From Phaeobacter sp. A36a-5a (GTDB lineage Bacteria > Pseudomonadota > Alphaproteobacteria > Rhodobacterales > Rhodobacteraceae), in NCBI RefSeq assembly GCF_037911135.1, contig NZ_JBBLYU010000003.1:310001-374000 (forward strand): a stretch of DNA of 64,000 bases, written 5' to 3'. The notes beneath the pieces were generated by a model, which was not told where the DNA came from, did no database searches, and saw only the letters and a program-made list of their open reading frames with translations. Position numbers and translations under genes: made by a program. Shown in pieces: positions 46,309 to 58,502 of the stretch (the first letter of the stretch is position 1; every line of letters starts with the position of its first letter).

Positions 46309-46899
46309 ATGACCAATGACCTGATAGCCAAGGCAGCCATCGACCGTCGGCTTGCCGAGATCATCACCCCGGTGATTGAAGATCTCGGTTTTGAGCTGGT
46401 GCGTATTCGGCTGATGTCTGGCAAGACGACCACCCTGCAGATCATGGCCGACAAGCCTGAAGGCGGCATCGAGGTGGATGGCTGCGCTGAGATCTCCAAC
46501 GCGGTCAGTGCGACGCTGGACGTGGAGGATCCGATCCTTGACAGCTACGCGCTTGAAGTCTCCAGCCCCGGTATCGACCGGCCGCTGACCCGTCTCAAAG
46601 ACTTCGATATGTTCGAGGGCTATGAGGCCAAGATCGAGACCAGCGAGCTGATCGACGGCCGCCGCCGTTTCAAGGGCGAGCTGGCCGGTGTTGAGGATGA
46701 CGAGGTTCTGATCAATATCGAAGAACATGGCGAGACTGTTACCATCGGCTTGAAATTCGACTGGCTGAGCGATGCCAAACTGGTTCTTACCGATGATCTG
46801 ATCAAAGAAATGCTGCGTCAGCGCAAGGCTGCCGGCACCCTGAACGAAGACGCATTCGACGAAATCGAGGCCGATGGGTCCGAAGAGGAGAAAAAGTAA
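46309..46899 (+). CDS. rimP: RimP ribosome maturation factor
   Basis: RimP helps assemble the 30S subunit. The 196 residues contain the family blocks [15 protein letters not shown], the [15 protein letters not shown] region, and [14 protein letters not shown] with its C-terminal SH3-like part. An acidic tail ([10 protein letters not shown]) follows. ATG 46309 was preferred over a further upstream Met. nusA begins at the last base of the rimP stop, the standard rimP-nusA-infB operon order. Confidence 0.95.
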   Translation: MTNDLIAKAAIDRRLAEIITPVIEDLGFELVRIRLMSGKTTTLQIMADKPEGGIEVDGCAEISNAVSATLDVEDPILDSYALEVSSPGIDRPLTRLKDFDMFEGYEAKIETSELIDGRRRFKGELAGVEDDEVLINIEEHGETVTIGLKFDWLSDAKLVLTDDLIKEMLRQRKAAGTLNEDAFDEIEADGSEEEKK

Positions 46900-48524
46900 T
46901 GGCTATCACATCAGCAAACCAGTTGGAGCTTCTGCAGACCGCAGAAGCCGTGGCGCGCGAAAAGATGATCGACCCCGGTTTGGTTGTCGATGCGATGGAA
47001 GAGAGCCTGGCGCGGGCCGCCAAGAGCCGCTACGGCAGCGAGATGGATATTCGTGTGTCCATTGACCGCAAGACTGGCCGTGCGACCTTTACCCGCGTGC
47101 GGACCGTGGTCGAAGATGACGCGCTGGAAAACTACCAGGCGGAAATGACTGTTGAGCAGGCCAAGCAGTATATGGCCGATCCTTCGGTTGGCGATGTCTT
47201 CGTCGAGGAAGTGCCTCCTGTCGAGATGGGCCGGATCGCTGCCCAGTCCGCCAAGCAGGTGATCCTGCAGAAGGTGCGCGAAGCTGAGCGTGATCGTCAG
47301 TACGAAGAGTTCAAGGATCGTGCCGGCACCATCATCAACGGCCTGGTCAAACGTGAAGAATACGGCAACGTCATCGTTGACGTGGGTGCGGGTGAGGCGA
47401 TCCTGCGCCGGAACGAGAAAATCGGCCGCGAGAGTTACCGCCCGAATGACCGGATTCGCTGCTATATCAAGGATGTGCGCCGCGAGCCGCGTGGCCCTCA
47501 AATCTTCCTGTCGCGGACCGCGCCGGAGTTCATGGCTGAGCTGTTCAAGATGGAAGTGCCTGAAATCTATGATGGCGTCATTGAGATCAAGGCGGTTGCC
47601 CGTGATCCGGGTTCGCGCGCAAAGATTGCTGTGATCAGCTATGATGGCTCCATCGATCCGGTTGGCGCCTGTGTCGGTATGCGCGGTTCGCGCGTTCAGG
47701 CCGTGGTCAACGAACTGCAGGGTGAAAAGATCGACATCATCCCGTGGAACGAAGATCAGCCGACCTTCCTTGTGAACGCGCTGCAGCCTGCGGAAGTGTC
47801 CAAGGTTGTTCTGGACGAAGAAGCGGGCAAGATCGAGGTCGTGGTCCCCGAAGAGCAGCTGTCGCTGGCAATCGGCCGTCGTGGTCAGAACGTGCGTCTG
47901 GCATCGCAGCTGACCGCGCTTGATATCGACATCATGACCGAGGAAGAGGAATCGGCCCGCCGCCAGAAGGAATTCGAGGCGCGTACCAAGCTGTTCATGG
48001 AAACCCTGGATCTGGACGAATTCTTTGCCCAGCTGCTGGTCTCCGAAGGCTTTACCAACCTCGAAGAAGTTGCCTATGTCGAGCTGGATGAGCTGCTGGT
48101 TATTGACGGTGTCGACGAGGGCACCGCTCAGGAGCTTCAGGCGCGTGCGGCTGACTACCTGGAAGCGCAGGCGAAAGCGGCGATTGATGCAGCCCGCGCA
48201 TTGGGTGCCGAGGACAGCCTGATTGACTTTGATGGTCTGACGCCCCAAATGATTGAGGCACTGGCCAAGGATGGCATCAAGACGCTTGAAGATTTTGCTA
48301 CCTGCGCTGACTGGGAGCTGGCCGGCGGTTGGACCACCAACAAGGGTGAGCGCGTCAAGGATGACGGCATTCTGGAACCATTTGATGTGTCGCTGGAAGA
48401 TGCTCAGACTCTTGTCATGACCGCCCGCGTTCTGCTGGGTTGGGTGGATCCCACCGAACTGGAAGCGGATGCTGAAGACGATGCCGACATCGAAGACGGC
48501 GAAGCAGAAGAGGGCGAGGCCTGA
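46899..48524 (+). CDS. nusA: NusA transcription elongation and termination factor
   Basis: 541 residues with the normal order: N-terminal RNA polymerase-binding domain, S1 domain (GNVIVDVGAGEAIL about residue 150), KH1 and KH2 (from about 230, GMRGSRVQAVVNEL and AIGRRGQNVRLA), two helix-hairpin repeats after 400, and a very acidic tail. It regulates pausing and termination. It is second in the rimP-nusA-ylxR-infB unit. Confidence 0.96.
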   Translation: MAITSANQLELLQTAEAVAREKMIDPGLVVDAMEESLARAAKSRYGSEMDIRVSIDRKTGRATFTRVRTVVEDDALENYQAEMTVEQAKQYMADPSVGDVFVEEVPPVEMGRIAAQSAKQVILQKVREAERDRQYEEFKDRAGTIINGLVKREEYGNVIVDVGAGEAILRRNEKIGRESYRPNDRIRCYIKDVRREPRGPQIFLSRTAPEFMAELFKMEVPEIYDGVIEIKAVARDPGSRAKIAVISYDGSIDPVGACVGMRGSRVQAVVNELQGEKIDIIPWNEDQPTFLVNALQPAEVSKVVLDEEAGKIEVVVPEEQLSLAIGRRGQNVRLASQLTALDIDIMTEEEESARRQKEFEARTKLFMETLDLDEFFAQLLVSEGFTNLEEVAYVELDELLVIDGVDEGTAQELQARAADYLEAQAKAAIDAARALGAEDSLIDFDGLTPQMIEALAKDGIKTLEDFATCADWELAGGWTTNKGERVKDDGILEPFDVSLEDAQTLVMTARVLLGWVDPTELEADAEDDADIEDGEAEEGEA

Positions 48525-48550
48525 ACTCAGGCCTCGCAGCGAGGATAGCA

Positions 48551-49171
48551 ATGACACGCGGTGGCAGTGACAAAGACCGGTCCGACGGACCGGAGCGAAA
48601 ATGTCTGGCAACAGGCGAGATCCAGCCCAAAGAAGGGCTGATCCGCTTTGTTGTTGGCCCCGAAGGTCAGGTTGTTCCTGATGTGATGGGAAAGCTGCCG
48701 GGGCGCGGGGTCTATGTGACCTCGACCGAGGCAGCGCTCCAAACTGCGGTAAAGAAGAAACTCTTTGCCCGCGGTTTCAAGGCGCCGGTGACGGTGCCTG
48801 ACGGGCTGGTGGATGAAATCAAAGGTCAGGTGCTGCGGCGCCTGATCGAGCTGATCAGCCTGGCGCGCAAGTCGGGTGATGCGGTCTCTGGCTATGAGAA
48901 GGTCAAAGACTGGCTGGCCAAGGAACACGCCCGCGTATTGATCCAGGCTTCGGATGGATCAGGACGGGGCAAATCAAAATTGAGCACGCCGCACCGTGGG
49001 AAATTCATCGGATGCCTCACTGCGGATGAGCTGGGCATGGCCTTTGGGCGCCAAACTGTGATACATGCGGCGCTGGCCTCTGGTGGACTCGGCAAACGTG
49101 TTGTAGAGGAAGCGCAACGACTACAAGGTTTGCGCGAAACGGTGGGCGGCAAGGGCCGCACGGAAGGATAA
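48551..49171 (+). CDS. YlxR/DUF448 RNA-binding protein with L7Ae-like domain
   Basis: 206 residues. The N-terminal YlxR domain has [10 protein letters not shown] and LPGRGVYV, its nucleic-acid-binding patch. The C-terminal half (about 90-190) resembles the L7Ae/ribosomal RNA-binding fold with [16 protein letters not shown]. It sits in the conserved slot between nusA and infB, and infB follows by 8 bases. The exact RNA target is not known. Confidence 0.9.
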   Translation: MTRGGSDKDRSDGPERKCLATGEIQPKEGLIRFVVGPEGQVVPDVMGKLPGRGVYVTSTEAALQTAVKKKLFARGFKAPVTVPDGLVDEIKGQVLRRLIELISLARKSGDAVSGYEKVKDWLAKEHARVLIQASDGSGRGKSKLSTPHRGKFIGCLTADELGMAFGRQTVIHAALASGGLGKRVVEEAQRLQGLRETVGGKGRTEG

Positions 49172-49179
49172 AGAGCTTT

Positions 49180-51660
49180 ATGAGCGATAGTGACGGCAAA
49201 AAGACGTTGGGTCTTCGTGGTGGGTCCCGGCCCGGGAATGTGAAACAGAGCTTCAGCCACGGTCGGACCAAGAATGTCGTGGTGGAAACCAAGCGCAAAC
49301 GCGTTGTGGTCCCCAAGCCGACCGCGGCCAAGGGGGGCTCAGGTGCGACGCCGTCCGGTGACGCATCGCGGCGTCCGGCTGGCATCAGCGATGCAGAGAT
49401 GGCGCGCCGCCTGAAGGCGTTGCAGGCCGCCAAGGCCCGCGAAGTAGAAGAAGCGCAGCAGCGCGAAGCCGAGGAAAAGGCCCGTGCCGAAGAGCGTGAG
49501 CGCCGCCGGGCTGAACAGGAAGCCAAGGAACGTGAACAGCGCGAAGCTGAAGAGCGTGCCCGCCAGAAGGCCGAAGAAGAAGAGCGCAAGCGTGTCGAAG
49601 CTGAGGCTGCTGCGCAGCGGGCGGCTACTGATGCCGAAAAGAAAAAGTCGGAACCGGCTGCGGCCCGTCCCGAGCCGGGCCCGTCTTCGCAGCCTCGTAA
49701 GGGGGATCGCGAACGTGATGACCGGCAGAACCGCAATGCCAAAGGTCGCAACGAAGGCGGTGGCCGTCGCTCCGGTAAGCTGACACTTGGTCAGGCGACC
49801 GGTGGTGAAGGTGGTCGTCAGCGCTCCATGGCGTCGATGAAGCGTAAGCAAGAGCGAGCACGCCAGAAGGCCATGGGCTCGGTCGAGCGTGAAAAGGTTA
49901 TTCGTGACGTCCAGCTGCCCGAGGCGATTGTCGTCTCCGAGCTGGCAAACCGGATGGCCGAGCGCGTCGGCGAGGTTGTCAAATCGCTGATGAACATGGG
50001 CATGATGGTCACGCAGAACCAGACCATCGACGCGGATACCGCCGAGCTGATCATCGAAGAGTTCGGCCACAACGTGGTGCGTGTTTCTGATTCGGATGTT
50101 GAAGACGTCATCAAAGAGGTCGAGGACAAGGAAGATGACCTTCAGCCGCGTCCTCCTGTGATCACCATCATGGGTCACGTTGACCACGGTAAGACGTCTC
50201 TGCTGGATGCGATCCGCGACGCGCGGGTTGTTGCAGGCGAGGCAGGTGGCATTACCCAGCACATCGGTGCCTATCAGGTGAAAACCGAAGGCGGGGCTGT
50301 GTTGAGCTTCCTCGACACGCCTGGCCACGCGGCCTTTACCTCTATGCGTTCGCGCGGTGCGCAGGTCACGGATATCGTGGTCCTTGTTGTGGCTGCAGAT
50401 GACGCTGTGATGCCGCAGACCGTCGAAGCAATCAACCACGCCAAGGCGGCGGGTGTTCCCATGATCGTGGCGATCAACAAGATCGACAAGCCGGCCGCAG
50501 ACCCGATGAAAGTCCGCACCGATCTGCTGCAGCATGAAGTTGTCGTGGAAGCGATGTCTGGTGAAGTACAGGATGTGGAAGTCTCTGCCGTAACTGGTCA
50601 GGGTCTGGACGAGCTGCTGGAAGCCATTGCGCTGCAGGCGGAAATCCTCGAACTGAAGGCCAATCCGGATCGCGCAGCTCAAGGTGCCGTGATCGAGGCA
50701 CAGCTGGACGTGGGTCGCGGACCTGTGGCCACGGTGCTGGTTCAGAATGGCACCCTGCGTCAGGGTGATATCTTTGTTGTCGGTGAGCAGTACGGTAAGG
50801 TCCGTGCGCTGATCAATGACAAGGGTGAGCGGGTTCAGGAAGCTGGCCCCTCGGTTCCGGTCGAAGTGCTGGGTCTCAATGGTACACCCGAAGCAGGCGA
50901 CGTTCTGAACGTCACCGAAACCGAAGCGCAGGCCCGCGAGATCGCCGAGTACCGCGCCCAGGCCGCCAAGGACAAGCGCGCAGCGGCCGGTGCCGCGACC
51001 ACGCTGGAACAGCTGATGCAGAAGGCCAAGGAGGACGAAAATGTCTCCGAGCTGCCGATCCTGGTTAAAGCTGACGTGCAAGGCTCTGCCGAAGCCATCG
51101 TTCAGGCGATGGAGAAGATCGGCAATGACGAAGTGCGTGTTCGCGTGCTGCACTCCGGCGTTGGCGCCATCACCGAGAGCGATATCGGTCTGGCAGAGGC
51201 CTCTGGTGCTCCTGTCATGGGCTTCAACGTGCGTGCCAACACATCGGCACGGAACTCGGCCAACCAGAAGGGCGTCGAGATCCGCTACTACTCGGTCATC
51301 TATGACCTCGTCGACGATGTGAAGGCGGCGGCGTCCGGCCTGCTGTCAGCTGAGATCCGCGAGAACTTCATCGGCTATGCAGAGATCAAGGATGTCTTCA
51401 AGGTATCCAACGTTGGCAAGGTTGCGGGCTGTCTCGTGACCGAAGGTGTGGCACGCCGCTCCGCTGGCGTCCGCCTGCTGCGTGACAACGTTGTGATCCA
51501 CGAAGGTACGCTGAAAACTCTCAAACGCTTCAAGGATGAAGTGGCAGAGGTTCAGTCCGGTCAGGAATGCGGCATGGCGTTTGAGAATTACGATGATGTC
51601 CGCAAGGGTGATGTGATCGAGATCTTCGAACGTGAAGAAGTGACCCGCACACTCGACTGA
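49180..51660 (+). CDS. infB: Translation initiation factor IF-2
   Basis: IF-2 places initiator tRNA on the ribosome using GTP. 826 residues: N-terminal basic and charged coiled-coil section (about 60-180, Glu/Arg/Ala repeats), IF2-N module, then the G domain with [10 protein letters not shown] near residue 331, DTPGHAAF and NKIDKP, then domains II-IV. The 3' end is followed directly by a strong terminator. Confidence 0.97.
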   Translation: MSDSDGKKTLGLRGGSRPGNVKQSFSHGRTKNVVVETKRKRVVVPKPTAAKGGSGATPSGDASRRPAGISDAEMARRLKALQAAKAREVEEAQQREAEEKARAEERERRRAEQEAKEREQREAEERARQKAEEEERKRVEAEAAAQRAATDAEKKKSEPAAARPEPGPSSQPRKGDRERDDRQNRNAKGRNEGGGRRSGKLTLGQATGGEGGRQRSMASMKRKQERARQKAMGSVEREKVIRDVQLPEAIVVSELANRMAERVGEVVKSLMNMGMMVTQNQTIDADTAELIIEEFGHNVVRVSDSDVEDVIKEVEDKEDDLQPRPPVITIMGHVDHGKTSLLDAIRDARVVAGEAGGITQHIGAYQVKTEGGAVLSFLDTPGHAAFTSMRSRGAQVTDIVVLVVAADDAVMPQTVEAINHAKAAGVPMIVAINKIDKPAADPMKVRTDLLQHEVVVEAMSGEVQDVEVSAVTGQGLDELLEAIALQAEILELKANPDRAAQGAVIEAQLDVGRGPVATVLVQNGTLRQGDIFVVGEQYGKVRALINDKGERVQEAGPSVPVEVLGLNGTPEAGDVLNVTETEAQAREIAEYRAQAAKDKRAAAGAATTLEQLMQKAKEDENVSELPILVKADVQGSAEAIVQAMEKIGNDEVRVRVLHSGVGAITESDIGLAEASGAPVMGFNVRANTSARNSANQKGVEIRYYSVIYDLVDDVKAAASGLLSAEIRENFIGYAEIKDVFKVSNVGKVAGCLVTEGVARRSAGVRLLRDNVVIHEGTLKTLKRFKDEVAEVQSGQECGMAFENYDDVRKGDVIEIFEREEVTRTLD

Positions 51661-51681
51661 TCCACGATCATAGCATGAATA

Positions 51682-51715
51682 AAAAAACCCCGGCCAAACC
51701 AGGTCGGGGTTTTTT
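51682..51715 (+). terminator. Terminator of the rimP-nusA-infB operon
   Basis: AAAAAACCCCG (51682-51692) pairs with CGGGGTTTTTT (51705-51715), 22 bases after the infB stop, giving an 11-bp stem with a T-run. Confidence 0.92.
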
Positions 51716-51766
51716 CGTGACTGGTTCAGGGAGGAGAAACCAGTCTGCTAAGGAGAGTGTGGGGGA

Positions 51767-51901
51767 TCAGGCGGCGCGGCCGACCGGTTCACCTTCGTAG
51801 GTTTTGCTACCGACGCGCACCGAAATCTTGCCATCGGGCAAGCTGCGCACGAATGTGCCTTGGATGAAGATAAATGCACCCTGCTTAATCGTTCTGATCA
51901 T
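51767..51901 (-). CDS. 44-residue conserved-looking small protein downstream of infB
   Basis: Too short for most gene callers. The product reads MIRTIKQGAFIFIQGTFVRS then LPDGKISVRVGSKTYEGEPV and GRAA, a beta-rich sequence with a regular charge pattern. It lies convergent to infB, just past the terminator. An AGAGG site lies about 11 bases before the ATG. Similar peptides next to infB in this bacterial group come to mind, but I cannot show it here. Function unknown. Confidence 0.6.
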   Translation of the reverse strand: MIRTIKQGAFIFIQGTFVRSLPDGKISVRVGSKTYEGEPVGRAA

Positions 51902-52005
51902 GATCGCTACCGCCTCTTGCCGTCAGAAATACCGACATTACGCTGCCTGTTGGCTCTCAGGGTTAACGAAAAAAGTTAATGATTGATTGATGCACGTGAA
52001 GGATA

Positions 52006-52024
52006 CCGCCGCAGGACGCGGCGG
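52006..52024. other. GC-rich hairpin downstream of mutT
   Basis: A perfect 7-bp CCGCCGC/GCGGCGG stem around AGGAC, 41 bases from the mutT stop. There is no T-run, so a terminator role is weak. Confidence 0.4.
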
Positions 52025-52064
52025 CGGCTAAGCCGTTCTGTGCGGGAAACCGGGCAGACCGGAA

Positions 52065-52463
52065 CTAGAGCCAGTCCCGCAGGATCGGGATCAGCGGCAC
52101 ATCGGCCGCCGGCATGGGGTAATCACGCAGGTTCTGCGCGCGGACCCATTTCAGTGTCTGCCCTTCTTTCGCCTGCGGGATACCCTCCCATTTACGACAG
52201 GCAAATAGCGGCATCAGCAGGTGAAAATCTTCATAGCTGTGGCTTGCAAAGGTCAGCGGTGCCAGACAGGACGCCCAGGTGTTGATGCCGAGCTCCTCTT
52301 CCAGTTCGCGGATCAGCGCCGCCTCGGGCGTTTCACCGGGCTCGACCTTGCCGCCGGGAAATTCCCACAGACCGGCCATCGACTTGCCCTCGGGGCGCTG
52401 AGCAAGCAGCACGCGCCCCTCGATATCAATCAGCGCAACCGCAGATACCAGTACGGTCTTCAT
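52065..52463 (-). CDS. mutT: MutT-type 8-oxo-dGTP pyrophosphohydrolase
   Basis: MutT removes 8-oxo-dGTP from the nucleotide pool. 132 residues; Nudix box GGKVEPGETPEAALIRELEEELGI near residues 37-60, preceded by LLAQRPEGKSMAGLWEFPGG, the MutT signature. It overlaps argJ by 4 bases, so it is the last gene of a ppiC-argJ-mutT unit. Confidence 0.93.
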   Translation of the reverse strand: MKTVLVSAVALIDIEGRVLLAQRPEGKSMAGLWEFPGGKVEPGETPEAALIRELEEELGINTWASCLAPLTFASHSYEDFHLLMPLFACRKWEGIPQAKEGQTLKWVRAQNLRDYPMPAADVPLIPILRDWL

Positions 52464-53689
52464 GACCGGTAGTCCGCGTTGATGGTGATATATTGGTGCG
52501 TAAGGTCACAGGTCCAAACAGTGCTCTGCCCCTCTGCCAATCCCAGATCAACCTTGATGACGATCTCCGACTTCTTCATTTCGGCGGCGCCGGCTGCTTC
52601 GCGATAGTTTGGCGACACCCAGCCTTTTTCGGCGACCAGTACATCGCCAAAGGAGATGGACAGCTTGTCCCGATCGGCGGCTGCCCCGGATTTGCCGATT
52701 GCCATCACGACGCGGCCCCAGTTCGGATCCTCCCCGGCAATGGCCGTTTTGACCAGCGGCGAATTGGCAATCGACAGGCCATGAACCTTGGCGTCGTGGT
52801 CATTCATCGCGCCGGTCACCTGGATCTCGACGAATTTGGTCGCGCCCTCACCATCGCGCACCACTTGATGCGACAGGTCCAGCATGACTGCTTCCAGCGC
52901 CTCGGCGAATTCAGCATGTCCGGTTACATCAACGCCGGAGGCGCCAGTGGCACAGAGCATCAGACTGTCCGAGGTCGATGTATCGCTGTCCACGGTGATG
53001 CAGTTGAAGGTCCGGTCACAGGTTTGCGACAGAAGCTCCTGCAACGCCGTCTGCAGCATCTTCGCATCTGTGAAGATATAGACAAGCATGGTCGCCATGT
53101 CGGGGGCGATCATACCCGACCCCTTGGCAATCCCCGCGATAGAGACTGTTTTGCCGTCGATCTCGATTTTCGCGCTGGCCCCTTTGACAAAGGTGTCCGT
53201 TGTCATGATCGCGCCGGCAGCAGCTTCGATGGCGGTGGCGTCCAACCCATCGTTCAGCGCCGCGATCTGGGCGACGATGCGGTCGTGCGGTAGTGGTTCG
53301 CCGATGACTCCGGTTGATGCGGTGAACACCCGTGCGGCCGGAACTCCCGTGCATTCTGCTACACTGCGGGTGATCTCGGCAACCGAGGTTTGACCATAGT
53401 GCCCGGTAAAGGCGTTAGAATTGCCGGAGTTCACGAGGATCGCCGCGCCGTGCGCGGTGTCGTTTTCTGCCGAAGCGAGTTTTGCCTGACAGTCCAGAAC
53501 GGGGGCGGAGCGGGTCGCGGAGCGGGTAAAGACGCCGGCGACGGCCGTTCCGGGTGCCATCACCGCGAGCATAACGTCCGTACGATCCTTGTATCTCACG
53601 CCGGCGGCTACCGATGCGAATCTAACACCGGTGATTTCCGGCAGCTCGGGGAAATGGTCTGGTGCAAGCGGAGAGCGGGGCAGTGCCAT
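52460..53689 (-). CDS. argJ: Bifunctional ornithine acetyltransferase / N-acetylglutamate synthase
   Basis: ArgJ moves the acetyl group from acetylornithine to glutamate. The self-cleavage and nucleophile site is T200 in KGSGMIAPDMATML; the precursor splits into alpha and beta chains there. STGVIGEPLP and GNSNAFTG blocks support it. 409 residues. It starts 2 bases after the upstream peptidyl-prolyl isomerase stop. Confidence 0.96.
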   Translation of the reverse strand: MALPRSPLAPDHFPELPEITGVRFASVAAGVRYKDRTDVMLAVMAPGTAVAGVFTRSATRSAPVLDCQAKLASAENDTAHGAAILVNSGNSNAFTGHYGQTSVAEITRSVAECTGVPAARVFTASTGVIGEPLPHDRIVAQIAALNDGLDATAIEAAAGAIMTTDTFVKGASAKIEIDGKTVSIAGIAKGSGMIAPDMATMLVYIFTDAKMLQTALQELLSQTCDRTFNCITVDSDTSTSDSLMLCATGASGVDVTGHAEFAEALEAVMLDLSHQVVRDGEGATKFVEIQVTGAMNDHDAKVHGLSIANSPLVKTAIAGEDPNWGRVVMAIGKSGAAADRDKLSISFGDVLVAEKGWVSPNYREAAGAAEMKKSEIVIKVDLGLAEGQSTVWTCDLTHQYITINADYRS

Positions 53690-53691
53690 TT

Positions 53692-54543
53692 TCAGTTCCT
53701 AACCAGGTCAAGGTTTTTCAGGATTGCGGGGTCTAGATCTTCGATCTCAGGGCGTTCAATCGTTGCCGAGGTGGTCAGGGAGAGTACGCGCTCTTCTACC
53801 GCGTCCTGGCGCATCTGCGCTGCAAGCTCTTCGCGGACCTCGTCAAAGGTAGGCGCAGCAGAGGTGCGCCGTTCGTTGAGCTTGATCACATGCCAGCCGA
53901 ACTGGGTTTGAACCGGTTCGGAGACGTCACCGGTACGCATCGCGAGGACGGCTTCTTCAAATTCCGGGACCATGCGCCCCTTGCCAAACCAGCCGAGCTC
54001 CCCACCGTTCGGGCCGGAGGGACCGGTCGACCGTTCGCGCGCTAGAGTGGCAAAATCAGCACCAGCCTCCAGCTCGGCGCGAATTTCGGCTGCATCCTCC
54101 TTGGTCTCGACCAGAATATGCGAGGCGTTGAATTCATCACCGCCGGTTCCGTCGGTGTATTTCTCGTCGTAGGCGGCGCGAAGGTCCTGTTCGGAGGCGG
54201 CACCCTCCATCACCTTTTCGATGACATCAGCGGCCAGCAGCGAACGGGCTTCATTCTCGAGGGAGAGTTCGACGTATTTCGGAACCTCGCCATTCAGTTC
54301 CTGTTTCAGGCTGGTTTGCTGAATCAGCTGGTCCAGAATTGCGTCATAGAGAACATCATCCGGCAGCTGCTGATACTGCTGCGGCAGCGTCGCGCGGGCG
54401 ATGATCATGTGACCAATCGTGATCTCTTCGCCATTCACCTTTGCAACCACTGTATTGGCATGTGGTTCGGCCACAGCGGGTATGGGCAGTGTCAAGGCGG
54501 TCGTCAGGGCCAGCCCAGACAAATAAGTGAGACCTTTGCGCAT
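53692..54543 (-). CDS. Periplasmic parvulin-type peptidyl-prolyl isomerase
   Basis: 283 residues with a signal peptide (cut near AVA-EPH). A SurA-N-like helical region comes first, then a parvulin domain at about 135-225: ASHILVETKEDA, LARERSTGPSGPNGGELGWFGKG, MVPEFEEAV and FGWHVIKL. It helps fold exported proteins. AGGAAG precedes the ATG at 54543. It heads the argJ-mutT unit, a functional mix, and is divergent from secA. Confidence 0.9.
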   Translation of the reverse strand: MRKGLTYLSGLALTTALTLPIPAVAEPHANTVVAKVNGEEITIGHMIIARATLPQQYQQLPDDVLYDAILDQLIQQTSLKQELNGEVPKYVELSLENEARSLLAADVIEKVMEGAASEQDLRAAYDEKYTDGTGGDEFNASHILVETKEDAAEIRAELEAGADFATLARERSTGPSGPNGGELGWFGKGRMVPEFEEAVLAMRTGDVSEPVQTQFGWHVIKLNERRTSAAPTFDEVREELAAQMRQDAVEERVLSLTTSATIERPEIEDLDPAILKNLDLVRN

Positions 54544-54720
54544 TGAATTCTTCCTATTCTCTGGCCACGGCTGGGCGTAGCGTTGACACCGTATTTGCGG
54601 GACCTTACATCGCCATGAGGCCTTTGACAGGACCGCTGTTCCATCATTGTTTATGAGTTGCAAGCGGGGCGGGCAAGCCTGCCAACGCCAGGGGCCAATG
54701 ACAGGACGGTTGGAGAACAC

Positions 54721-57408
<2,688 letters not shown>

Positions 57409-57479
57409 GGCACCGGAGAGGTGAGATAGTCTGGCGAAAACAGTGAAAATTGCATGCTTTCGCCAGATTCTCAGCAAGG

Positions 57480-57504
57480 GGCGGCCATCAATTGGTCGCC
57501 TTTC
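57480..57504 (+). terminator. Terminator of secA
   Basis: GGCGGCCA (57480-57487) pairs with TGGTCGCC (57493-57500) with one G-T pair around a TCAAT loop, followed by TTTCT, 72 bases after the stop. Confidence 0.7.
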
Positions 57505-57515
57505 TGCGTCACGGT

Positions 57516-57538
57516 TCCTTAACCTTTTTGGGTAAGGA
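57516..57538 (+). promoter_or_regulatory. Hairpin that would hide the ribosome-binding site of the next gene
   Basis: TCCTTA (57516-57521) pairs with TAAGGA (57533-57538), plus CC/GG, with a TTTTT loop. The 3' arm is the Shine-Dalgarno AAGGAG of the gene that starts at 57546. It would block initiation if formed. Confidence 0.45.
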
Positions 57539-57545
57539 GTCGGTA

Positions 57546-58478
57546 ATGATCAGCAAACGTACAGCCTTGATGAGCGCGGCCACCCTCTGTAGCGCACTCG
57601 CGATCGGTCTTGTTATGCAACATGCCGATGGCGGTCCGCAGGCGACTGCAGAAGCCGCGGTTCCTGCGAAGGGGCTTGCGGTTGCGGCCGTAGACAACCT
57701 GCCAGACCTCTCGACCGGTGGTGCCCTTCAGATTGAGGCGATCAGCCTCACTGCGGCCACACCTGCTTCCGGCGGCGAGGGCGAAGCCCGTCAGGCCGGG
57801 CGTCATGACCCAGAGACCACCTGCGATATGACAGCAGAAGCCGTCGCCAGCCCGATGGCAGAGGTGCGTTTGACGATCTTGTCCCTTTGCCGTCCCGGAG
57901 AGCGGTTGACCATTCATCACAATGGAATGATGTTCTCCAGCCGCCTGGACGATACCGGCGCGCTGACCGTTCAGGTGCCGGCACTTTCTTCTACCGCAGT
58001 TTTTATCGTCGAGCCGAAAACAGGCCGTGGTGCAGTGGCGACAACTTCGGTGCCTGATCTAAATCTGGTCAGCCGGGTGGTCCTGCAATGGGCTGGCAAT
58101 AGCGGCTTTGAACTGCACGCGCGCGAGTTTGGCGCGGGGTATGGCAGCGCTGGTCATGTCTGGCGCGGTGCTGATCTTACAGCTGGCCGGGGGTCGGTCG
58201 TGCAGCTTGGCGATGCCTCGCAGCTGGCGCCGCGTTTGGCAGAGATCTACAGCGTTCCACGGCTTGGCGGCGACCGTAGTGGTGTGATCGACCTGACCGT
58301 CGAGGCCGAGGTGACCGCGATCAATTGCGGTCGTGACGTTTCGGCGCAGACGCTTGAACTGCGCGATGGAAAGCTGCGCACCCGTGATCTGACACTGGCG
58401 ATGCCTGATTGTGCCGCTACGGGTGATTTTCTTGTGTTGAATAATTTGCTAGAAACACTGAAAATCGCCGCAAATTAA
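57546..58478 (+). CDS. Exported protein of unknown function
   Basis: 310 residues with an N-terminal signal or membrane segment (about 8-25) and three or four cysteines that could form disulfides outside the membrane. Middle parts (SLCRPGERLTIHHNGMMFSS, STAVFIVEPKTGRG, GYGSAGHVWRGADL) look like beta-rich domains. I know no assigned function. AAGGAG precedes the ATG but lies in a hairpin. The PstS-like/OmpA fusion gene follows 24 bases later on the same strand, so the two may be co-expressed. Confidence 0.75.
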   Translation: MISKRTALMSAATLCSALAIGLVMQHADGGPQATAEAAVPAKGLAVAAVDNLPDLSTGGALQIEAISLTAATPASGGEGEARQAGRHDPETTCDMTAEAVASPMAEVRLTILSLCRPGERLTIHHNGMMFSSRLDDTGALTVQVPALSSTAVFIVEPKTGRGAVATTSVPDLNLVSRVVLQWAGNSGFELHAREFGAGYGSAGHVWRGADLTAGRGSVVQLGDASQLAPRLAEIYSVPRLGGDRSGVIDLTVEAEVTAINCGRDVSAQTLELRDGKLRTRDLTLAMPDCAATGDFLVLNNLLETLKIAAN

Positions 58479-58502
58479 CTAGCGGTTTATTCAGGATTTC
58501 TC

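Noticed and set aside
46911-48611. 566-codon open frame antisense to nusA
   Set aside because: Antisense to a confident gene, with a composition typical of a shadow frame.
49339-51153. 604-codon open frame antisense to infB
   Set aside because: Same reason: a mirror of infB codon usage, no domain recognisable.
51963-51979. CtrA-type paired TTAA boxes upstream of the 44-codon gene
   Set aside because: Two TTAA boxes are 9 bases apart, not the 7 expected, and there is no further support.
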